From UBA8199 sp964507045 (GTDB lineage Bacteria; Verrucomicrobiota; Verrucomicrobiia; Limisphaerales; UBA8199), in the NCBI GenBank assembly GCA_964507045.1, contig CAZDOO010000006.1, positions 43,726-107,725 of the forward strand: a DNA stretch of 64,000 bases. The letters are read 5' to 3'. Both the position numbers and the translations under genes were made by a program. The notes under the pieces were generated by a model. It had not been told where the DNA came from and made no database searches. It saw nothing but the letters and a program-made list of their open reading frames with translations. How positions within the stretch are numbered: position 1 is the stretch's first letter; each line of letters begins with the position of its first letter. Of this stretch, positions 57,980 through 64,000 are shown piece after piece.

Positions 57980-59062
57980 ATGTTCAAAAGACACGCCATT
58001 GCCGCCATGCCGGCTATTGCTTCCATGAGGAGGGCAATCCAGGCGCTTGCTTGCGCCTCGATGCTTCTCCCGGCTGGCGGCGCTCGCGCCACCTGCTTCT
58101 CGTTTACGCAAGAGCACGTGGATCTCCTATCCGTGCAGTGGGATGCCGCCAACAGCGTCCTGAGCCTGATGGCCTCGGACGATACCCACGGACTGCTTTA
58201 CGCCAGCAACCAGTGTGTCGTGATCTGCCCGGAGTCCATGGCGTTCGCGCTGCCGGCGGGCACTCCCTTCGGCAACGAGGGCGATCCGCTATGGATTCTT
58301 CCCCAAAACTCCTACACGGGCGTGCCTTATGTTGGCGCGTCCGCCGAACAAATCTCGGCGGGCGTGTTCAACGACCCCTTCACGATTCGCCTGGTGCGCG
58401 TGGAGGGGCCCGGCCAGTTCATCCTCTGGCAGGCGGGCTCATTCGGTGAGTTCGATGTGAAGATGGATTCACGCGACGGCATCAGCGCCGCCGACGCCCT
58501 GACGATCCCGGTTGGGGGCCACTCTCATTACAATTGGGGTTTTACCACCAACGGCCTCTACCGCCTGTACTTTCAAGTCCTGGGCCAGCAGGTGGGGCAG
58601 AGCACCAATACCGTTTCCGCGGTGACTCCGTTCACATTCCACATCCAACCCCTGCGGCCGTTTGAAACGTGGACGGCCACCAACTGGCCCTGCGAATGCG
58701 CCACCAACATCGTCAACCCCGGGGCTGACCCCGACGGCGACGGGATCGTCAACGTGCTGGAATACGCGTTCGGAAATGATCCGCACATAGCCCTGGCCAC
58801 CAACTTGCCCGCTTGTGTCTTCGTCTCGGATGGAGGCACGAACTACGGCGCGTTGCGCTACATCCAGGCCACGAACGCCTCGGATCTGAGCTGTGAAGTG
58901 CGCGTTGCCAACCCGCTGGGCGGGGCCGCCTCTGTGCTGACAAACATCGCCGGCATCCACGCCAACGGCGCCACAACCGCCGTCACCGTGCGCGATTCGA
59001 TGCCTCGGGACCAAACCACCCAGCGTTTCTATAACCTCCGGGTGATCCTCCACGACCCATGA
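57980..59062 (+). CDS. Choice-of-anchor M domain protein with Ca-binding-like repeat
   Basis: A 360-residue exported protein: signal peptide ending near GGARAT, then a choice-of-anchor M domain (FTQEHVDLLSVQWDAANSVLSLMASDD, GDPLWILPQNSYTGVPYVGASAEQISAGVF, GGHSHYNWGFTTNGLYRLYF). A thrombospondin-3-like stretch PGADPDGDGIVNVLEYAFGNDP follows, then the C-terminal beta module common in exported verrucomicrobial proteins. It has no PEP-CTERM signal. Its TGA overlaps the Fur-family ATG (ATGA). Confidence 0.9.
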   Translation: MFKRHAIAAMPAIASMRRAIQALACASMLLPAGGARATCFSFTQEHVDLLSVQWDAANSVLSLMASDDTHGLLYASNQCVVICPESMAFALPAGTPFGNEGDPLWILPQNSYTGVPYVGASAEQISAGVFNDPFTIRLVRVEGPGQFILWQAGSFGEFDVKMDSRDGISAADALTIPVGGHSHYNWGFTTNGLYRLYFQVLGQQVGQSTNTVSAVTPFTFHIQPLRPFETWTATNWPCECATNIVNPGADPDGDGIVNVLEYAFGNDPHIALATNLPACVFVSDGGTNYGALRYIQATNASDLSCEVRVANPLGGAASVLTNIAGIHANGATTAVTVRDSMPRDQTTQRFYNLRVILHDP

Positions 59063-59553
59063 AGGACGCGGACCAGCGACTCGTTTGGGCGTTGGGCGTG
59101 TGCCGCAATCTCGGCATGCGCCTGACGCCTGGGCGGAGAAAGATTCTCGACGTCCTCGCCGCGCACCGCGTGCCGGTCAGCCTCGAGACCGTGATGCAAA
59201 CCGAAGGCGTGCGCCAGGTCTGCGATGTAACTACCGCCTACCGCACCCTCATGCTCTTCCGCGAGATGGAGCTTGTTCGCCAGGTCGCCCTGCCGGCAAA
59301 AGTAAGGTTCTTCGTGCTTAACATGCCGGGCGAAAGCATCCACTTCCTCATCTGCCGCCTGTGCGGGGTCATCACCGAGCTTCCGCCGGAAGCCCATTGC
59401 GAGGCCATGGAGAACGCGGTCGTTGCCGCCCACTGCTATGCGCAGATTTACCACGAACTGCAATTCTTCGGCATCTGCCCCGCCTGCCAAAAACAGCCCC
59501 CGCGGGTCTTGAGTGCAAAACTGCCCGTCCGGCCCGGTCCGAACACCCGCTGA
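59059..59553 (+). CDS. Fur-family metalloregulator
   Basis: A 164-residue Fur/Zur-type repressor. The winged helix (MRLTPGRRKILDVLAAHRVPVSLETVMQ, CDVTTAYRTLMLFREMELV) is followed by the dimerisation domain with two structural-Zn Cys pairs (FLICRLCGVI, FGICPACQ) and His-containing SIHFLI and HCYAQIYHE segments. It overlaps the anchor-M gene by ATGA. Association with choice-of-anchor M proteins suggests zinc or manganese rather than iron, but that is inference. Confidence 0.94.
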   Translation: MKDADQRLVWALGVCRNLGMRLTPGRRKILDVLAAHRVPVSLETVMQTEGVRQVCDVTTAYRTLMLFREMELVRQVALPAKVRFFVLNMPGESIHFLICRLCGVITELPPEAHCEAMENAVVAAHCYAQIYHELQFFGICPACQKQPPRVLSAKLPVRPGPNTR

Positions 59554-59866
59554 ACCGCCGCCCGGTTCCGCAGTTGAAGAAATCCCGCTTCCTTCATCAA
59601 ACCGCGCAGTTGCGTACAGCCAAACCAAGCTGGCAATGTGCGCGCCGTAAAAACACCCCGCAGTTCCGGCTCCGGCCTCCCCGGCCCGTCCTGCCCTACC
59701 ACCTTCATCCGCACCCGATCGCGCATTTGCCGGCGTAGCGGGCGCTTCTCTTTTGCGACGCCGGCACAAGCCGGGAGTGAGACAAATTGCCCTTGCCGGG
59801 GATTGTCCTCCGCCCACTGCTCCCCTAAGCTGCCCGCATGGACCCGCCCTTCAACTCCGCCCAGAC
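59554..59866. other. Intergenic region after Fur gene
   Basis: 313 bases between the convergent Fur-family and sigma-54 regulator genes. No gene, repeat or clear terminator is visible. Confidence 0.4.
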
Positions 59867-61165
59867 CTACAACGCCTTCACCTTCCGGAAGAGCGTGCTG
59901 GGGTTAATGCCCAGTTCCCTGGCGGCCTTCTGGTGGTTGCCTTCATTCCGGCGCAGCGCATCCTTGATGAGCAGCTTCTCCATGGATTCCAGCGTCATAG
60001 CCTTGCCCAGGCGCAGCGCTTCACCCAACGCCCCGCCTCGCAAGGGCGGCGGCAGGTGCTTGAGCTCGATCACCCCGCCCCGGCACAGCACGAATGCGTG
60101 CTCGATGATATTCTCCAGCTCCCGCACGTTGCCGGGAAAGTCGTGCTCCATCAGCCGCGCCAGCACGGCGTCGGAGACGCCCGCGATATCCTTGCCCTTG
60201 AGCCGGTTGAACCGGGCGATGAAATGGTCAATCAGCAGCGGGATGTCTTCGCGGCGATCGCACAAGCTGGGCAGATCGAGCCGGATGACATGCACCCGGT
60301 AGAAGAGGTCCTCGCGAAACCGGCCCTGCGCCACCAGCTTGCTCAGGTTCTTGTTGGTCGCCGCAACCACCCGCACGTTGGCTTTGACCGGCTCCACGCC
60401 GCCCAGCGGCTCATAGACCCGCTCCTGCAACACCCGCAGCAGGCGCGCCTGCATCGCCGGGGAAATGTCGCCGATTTCGTCCAGGAAGATCGTGCCCCCT
60501 TCGGCCAGGGCGAACCGCCCCGGCTTGTCGCGCCGCGCGTCGGTGAATGCCCCGGCCTTGTAGCCGAACAGCTCGGATTCCAGCAGGTTGTCCGGCAGCG
60601 CCCCGCAATTGATGGCCACGAACCGCTTGGTCCGCCGCCGGGACAAGTTGTGCAGGGCGCGGGCGAACAGCTCCTTGCCCGTGCCGCTCGCCCCTTCGAT
60701 CAGCACGGCGCTGTCGCTCTCGGCAATCTCGGGCAGCAGTTCGAAGACCTGCCGCATCGCCGCGCTGCGCCCGATGATGTCCGAGAAGGAATTCTGCTGC
60801 TGCAGCTCGCGGTGCAGCGTCTCGACCACCCGCAGATCGCGGAAGCTCTCCACCCCGCCCACAATCCGGCCCCGGGCGTCTTTCAAGGCGGCGGTGGAGA
60901 TGCTGATGGGGATCTTCTGCCCGCGGGCGTCAACGATATACACCACCTTGTTGACCACGGGGCGGTTGGTGGAGAGGGTCTGCTTCAAGGCGCATGCGTT
61001 CTCGCAAATGCTGGCCCGAAACACATCGCAGCACCGCCGGCCCACCGCCTCGGCGCGCTTGATGCCGGTGATCTGCTCGGCGGCGCGGTTAAAGAATGTC
61101 ACGCGCCACTCGGCATCCACCGTGAAAACGCCGTCTGGAATGTAATCCAGCAGGTTGTCCAACAT
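59867..61165 (-). CDS. PAS-AAA+-HTH sigma-54-dependent regulator
   Basis: A 432-residue activator. The PAS domain (about residues 3-120) has a Cys-rich segment RRCCDVFRASICENACALKQT, then the AAA+ domain with Walker A EGASGTGKELFARAL, sigma-54 loop ELFGYKAGAFTDA, GGTIFLDEIGDI, and the Fis-type HTH (GNHQKAARELGINPSTLFRKV). The Cys motif CxxVFxxxICxxxCxL is known from regulators of NifX/MinD-type clusters in anaerobes and may sense redox state or metal. It is likely the regulator of part of the 49-55 kb cluster, though I found no perfect sigma-54 promoter there. Confidence 0.93.
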   Translation of the reverse strand: MLDNLLDYIPDGVFTVDAEWRVTFFNRAAEQITGIKRAEAVGRRCCDVFRASICENACALKQTLSTNRPVVNKVVYIVDARGQKIPISISTAALKDARGRIVGGVESFRDLRVVETLHRELQQQNSFSDIIGRSAAMRQVFELLPEIAESDSAVLIEGASGTGKELFARALHNLSRRRTKRFVAINCGALPDNLLESELFGYKAGAFTDARRDKPGRFALAEGGTIFLDEIGDISPAMQARLLRVLQERVYEPLGGVEPVKANVRVVAATNKNLSKLVAQGRFREDLFYRVHVIRLDLPSLCDRREDIPLLIDHFIARFNRLKGKDIAGVSDAVLARLMEHDFPGNVRELENIIEHAFVLCRGGVIELKHLPPPLRGGALGEALRLGKAMTLESMEKLLIKDALRRNEGNHQKAARELGINPSTLFRKVKAL

Positions 61166-61359
61166 CGCGGCCAGCTTAAACCCAAATCCTTCTTTGTGCC
61201 AGTTCCATCCGTGTGGGGTTCCATCCGTGTGGGCTGAGGCTGTGGCAAAATGCCATACCGCTCCAGGCCAACCGATGCATTATGCCTGCAAAACGCGAGG
61301 CTTTGCCACGCTTTCGCTGGTGGCACCGCGCTTGCTCCCTGCCTCGCCAGCAATTATCC

Positions 61360-61839
61360 ATGCCCAATTCCATCATGACAGTGTCAACCGAGTCTGGTCA
61401 GGCTCGGCTCAAGACCGTTCGGGCCCGTGCCCACCCCTACTGTGTCGTCTGCAGCCAGTCCAATCCCCTGGGACTGGGACTCAAATTCAGCGTGCACGAG
61501 GATGGGAGTGTGAGCGCCTCGTTCCACGGCCATGCCGCGCTTGAAGGTTTCCAAGGCTGCCTGCACGGCGGCATGATCGGCTCCTTGCTAGACGGCGCTA
61601 TGACCAACTGCCTGTTCGCCCAGGGGCATGTGGCTATGACTGCCGAATTGAAGGTCCGCTACCATAAACCCGTCTCCATTGGGCAGGAGATAACTGTCCG
61701 CGCCTGGATTGCGCGCGCCCGGGCGCCCTTCTACCTTCTGGAGGCCGAACTCGACCAGGAAGGTTGCGCCAGGGCCACCGCTTCCGCCAAATTCATCGAG
61801 CGAAATGAAAGCACCGATCACCGTCACCACCCTGGTTGA
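61360..61839 (+). CDS. Hotdog-fold thioesterase (PaaI-like)
   Basis: A 159-residue thioesterase-type protein: HPYCVVCSQSNPLGLGLKF, GFQGCLHGGMIGSLLDGAMTNCLF with the Gly-Gly of the hotdog active site, and AELKVRYHKPVSIGQEITVRAWI. It hydrolyses an acyl-CoA or acyl-carrier thioester. An ATG at 61375 is an alternative start. It overlaps the MBL-fold gene by 35 bases. Confidence 0.9.
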   Translation: MPNSIMTVSTESGQARLKTVRARAHPYCVVCSQSNPLGLGLKFSVHEDGSVSASFHGHAALEGFQGCLHGGMIGSLLDGAMTNCLFAQGHVAMTAELKVRYHKPVSIGQEITVRAWIARARAPFYLLEAELDQEGCARATASAKFIERNESTDHRHHPG

Positions 61840-62647
61840 GAATAGCGTCTATACCGGCGGCCTGCGCGCCGAACACGGCCTCGCCTTCTTTCTCCGGATT
61901 GGGGCGCGCAGCCTCCTGTTCGACACCAGCCAAAGCGATCTGCTCCTGCACAACGCGCTCAAGCTGCGCCTTAACCTGGCAGACGCGGAAGCCATCGTTC
62001 TGAGCCACGGCCACTATGATCACACCGGCGGCATCGCTGCGGCACGGGCCGCGGCACCCCAGGCCCGGCTCTTTCTCCATCCCGCCGCGCTGGCCGCGAA
62101 GTTCGCCGCCGGCGCCGACGGCACCAGCCGCTCGATCGGGATGAGCGAGGCGCACGCGGAAGCCGTCCGCAAGGCAGGCGCAGGCACCGTTTGGACTGCC
62201 CAGCCCACGGAAATCCTGGAGGGCCTCTTCGCAACGGGCGAGATTCCCCGTTTGAACGACTTCGAGGATACCGGCGGCCGCTTCTTTCTGGATGCCGCAT
62301 GCGGCAGGCCAGATCCGCTTCTGGACGACCAGGCGCTGTTCTTCGACACGGTGGGCGGGTTGGTGGTTCTCTTGGGCTGCGCCCATGCGGGCGTGGTTAA
62401 CACCCTCGAACACGTCCGCCATCTCGCGGGCGGGCGGCCGATTCATACCGTGCTGGGCGGCATGCACTTGTTGACGGCCAATCCCGACCGCATGGAAAGA
62501 ACCATTGCCGCGCTGCGCCGCCTGGACATTCAACACCTCGCCCCCGCCCACTGCACCGGCCTGCCCGCGCTGGCCCGGTTGGGGGCCGCCTTTCCCGACC
62601 GGTGCTCGGCGTGCTCCGTCGGGACCAGCCGGGTCTTCGAGAGGTAA
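61805..62647 (+). CDS. Metallo-beta-lactamase-fold hydrolase
   Basis: A 280-residue MBL-fold protein. The metal motif is LSHGHYDHTGG (HxHxDH), with further ligands in GCAHAGVVNTLEH and APAHCTGLPAL. The arrangement resembles the group annotated as dihydropterin/ribofuranosylaminobenzene 5'-phosphate synthase-like hydrolases of archaea and bacteria. It starts within the thioesterase gene, so the two are translationally coupled. The substrate is unknown. Confidence 0.9.
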   Translation: MKAPITVTTLVENSVYTGGLRAEHGLAFFLRIGARSLLFDTSQSDLLLHNALKLRLNLADAEAIVLSHGHYDHTGGIAAARAAAPQARLFLHPAALAAKFAAGADGTSRSIGMSEAHAEAVRKAGAGTVWTAQPTEILEGLFATGEIPRLNDFEDTGGRFFLDAACGRPDPLLDDQALFFDTVGGLVVLLGCAHAGVVNTLEHVRHLAGGRPIHTVLGGMHLLTANPDRMERTIAALRRLDIQHLAPAHCTGLPALARLGAAFPDRCSACSVGTSRVFER

Positions 62648-62795
62648 GCCTGCCGCCAGGCGGCATCAGCCACGGCAGCGCCGTCGGCCAGCCCGATGCA
62701 ATCTACAGCTTGATCGAGGCCAGTTCACCGGGTCTTGCAGACGGGTGAGCGGCGGCCAACACGGGCGGTGACAACGGGGCGGGACCGACCCCGGT

Positions 62796-63773
62796 TCACC
62801 CTTGCCAGGGGCGGGTGCGCTTGGACTCGGGGCCGGACGCTGCGGCGATGACGCGGCGGGCCAGCTTGGCGTCTTCCTCGAGCTGCCAGTCGAACATGCC
62901 AACCAGGATGAAGTCCGCCCCGCTGTTAAAGGCATAGGGAAAGGCGGCGCGGGGCGGGATGGCGCCCGCCGCGAGAATCTTGAAGGCAATCCAGGGCTTC
63001 TTGACCGTCGCCATGAAGTCAATCACCGCTTGCGGATCGTTGCACCACGAGTTGTCGTGGGCGCCCATCGCGTCTTTCTCTTCGGGGCGAGGGGCGGTGT
63101 AGTAGTCGTGCGAGTGAAAGGTCTTCTGGTAGAAGTCCACGTCCAGCTTGGCTCGCTCGCACTCCACGATGACGCGCAGATCGTGGGCGGCGACGCCGGC
63201 GATGCGCCGCTTGGCTTTGATCAACTGAACGGTCTCTCCGACCTTCTCGAACTTGCCTTGCGCCAGCAGCGATTCGGCGGTGTCGCCGGTGATATGGACG
63301 CCGGCGGCGCCCTCATCAATGGCCCGCTGGATTTGGGAATAGCCGCCGCCGGCATCGAGGCGGACCTGGGCGATCCACTTCATCTTGCCGCCGCGCTTCC
63401 AGTGATCGAAGAGGTGGGAGTTTTCCTGCATGACCCAGGTGTTGATGGCGGTAATGCCCCGGGCCTCGGCCAGTTCCAGGGTCTCGCGGATTTTGGCGTC
63501 GGTATTGTAGCGGCGCGCGAGGGTGGAGACATAGCTGAGGTCGCGGGAATGCGACCAGCCTCCAATGAGGTTGCCGCCCAGCATGAGGCGGCTGAACTCT
63601 TGATGGGCGATCCGGCCGGCCGGCAGCGCCGGCTGCGGACCGGTGGCCGGGGCGCCGGAGGGGGCGGGCGGTTCAGGAGCGGGACTGGTTTGACCGCGCA
63701 GGCCCAGCGGAACGGCCGCGGACGCGATTAAGGAAGATTTGACGAATCCCCGCCGTGAGATTGGTTGTGCCAT
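62796..63773 (-). CDS. Tat-exported TIM-barrel protein (aldo/keto-reductase-like)
   Basis: A 325-residue protein with a twin-arginine signal (SRRGFVKSSLIASAAVPLG) and a Pro/Ala linker before the barrel: RIAHQEFSRLMLGGNLIGGWSHSRDL, TLELAEARGITAINTW, and a C-terminal strand DFILVGMFDWQLEEDA. Similar Tat-exported proteins are common in Planctomycetes and Verrucomicrobia and are annotated as aldo/keto reductases, but the active site is not obvious here. A hairpin element lies 164 bases 5' of the start codon. Confidence 0.8.
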   Translation of the reverse strand: MAQPISRRGFVKSSLIASAAVPLGLRGQTSPAPEPPAPSGAPATGPQPALPAGRIAHQEFSRLMLGGNLIGGWSHSRDLSYVSTLARRYNTDAKIRETLELAEARGITAINTWVMQENSHLFDHWKRGGKMKWIAQVRLDAGGGYSQIQRAIDEGAAGVHITGDTAESLLAQGKFEKVGETVQLIKAKRRIAGVAAHDLRVIVECERAKLDVDFYQKTFHSHDYYTAPRPEEKDAMGAHDNSWCNDPQAVIDFMATVKKPWIAFKILAAGAIPPRAAFPYAFNSGADFILVGMFDWQLEEDAKLARRVIAAASGPESKRTRPWQG

Positions 63774-63936
63774 GGCCCCACGCCTAGCGGTTTCAGCAAC
63801 CAGCGTCAAGGCTGCGATGCCGGTCAAGTCGTTCCGGCGCGCATCTCGCTTTCCGGCAATAGACCCGGATGCGCCCGTTGTGCGCGGCGCAACCCGACAC
63901 ACCCCCAGCCATGCCACCCACCGTCCCCATGCCTCA

Positions 63937-64000
63937 CCCCTCCGTCTCCTCACCGTCTCCCCTCCCTAGCACCTCTCATAAATTATGAGAGGTGCTAGGG
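63937..64000. repeat. 91-bp hairpin element, copy 3, right arm cut by window end
   Basis: The left arm (63937-63980) aligns base for base with the left arms of copies 1 and 2 in 11-nt blocks (for example CCTCACCGTCT in block 2). The loop is AAT and the apex CCTCTCATA / TATGAGAGG. The 17 bases of right arm inside the window (63984-64000) are perfectly complementary. CCTAG replaces CGTAG in the third block. The full element should end near 64027. Confidence 0.92.

Overview
The window is GC-rich, gene-dense bacterial DNA from a Gram-negative organism with lipid A (lpxK, an LpxR-like deacylase, RND efflux, outer-membrane barrels). A prepilin-like protein with an H-X9-DG-type tail, a PEP-CTERM protein, choice-of-anchor M proteins, HAF and BNR repeat proteins, Tat-exported TIM-barrel proteins and many TTG/GTG starts point to the Verrucomicrobiota, probably the Pedosphaera/Limisphaera side. 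That placement is inferred from gene content. I saw no rRNA, tRNA, CRISPR array or intact insertion sequence.

Layout. 1-4 kb: lipid A genes (lpxK cut by the window edge, LpxR-like) and a divergent UbiB-type kinase. 4-7.5 kb: a GH78 rhamnosidase. 8-12.2 kb: a four-gene respiratory module (polytopic membrane protein, Rieske protein, cytochrome b, CydA-like protein fused to cytochrome c). 12.2-13.2 kb: rubredoxin-flavoprotein and CDGSH protein. 13.8-20.7 kb: a TetR-headed RND efflux operon that includes a glycogen-binding-domain protein. 21-28.5 kb: nitroreductase, prolyl oligopeptidase and two large exported proteins. 28.6-40.2 kb: a coherent hydrogenase and sigma-54 locus. 40-45 kb: alanine symporter, OmpR-type two-component system, ZIP transporter. 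45-49 kb: a chain of overlapping housekeeping genes. 49-55.4 kb: an Fe-S/NifX/MinD cluster. 56-59.5 kb: Fur regulator with choice-of-anchor M surface proteins. 60-64 kb: sigma-54 regulator, thioesterase, MBL-fold and Tat-exported proteins.

The most interesting functional system is at 28.6-39.5 kb. A [NiFe]-hydrogenase large subunit that ends exactly at the ligand motif DPCLSCAVH, with no C-terminal extension, is followed by a Tat-type small subunit, a HAF-repeat exported protein, a DUF4405 membrane protein, an NtrC-type regulator, an outer-membrane barrel and a membrane histidine kinase, in tight or overlapping succession. Just downstream are two perfect sigma-54 promoters, each preceded by two GGGCG-N4-CGCCC-type dyads spaced 34 bp apart. 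They drive paralogous exported coiled-coil proteins and probably a ferritin-like DUF2202 protein. I read this as a possible exported H2- or redox-sensing hydrogenase controlling a periplasmic response.

The most interesting non-coding signal is a family of long hairpins. Two complete copies (7804-7894 and 25606-25696) and one cut by the window end (63937-64000) share a 44-bp stem, 3-nt loop, 44-bp stem layout built from 11-nt modules carrying CGGTG/CACCG. Their sequences differ, but both arms differ together. A divergent relative lies at 55516-55583, and an 11-nt CCTAG array lies at 13503-13558. All four hairpins sit 5' of a minus-strand gene.
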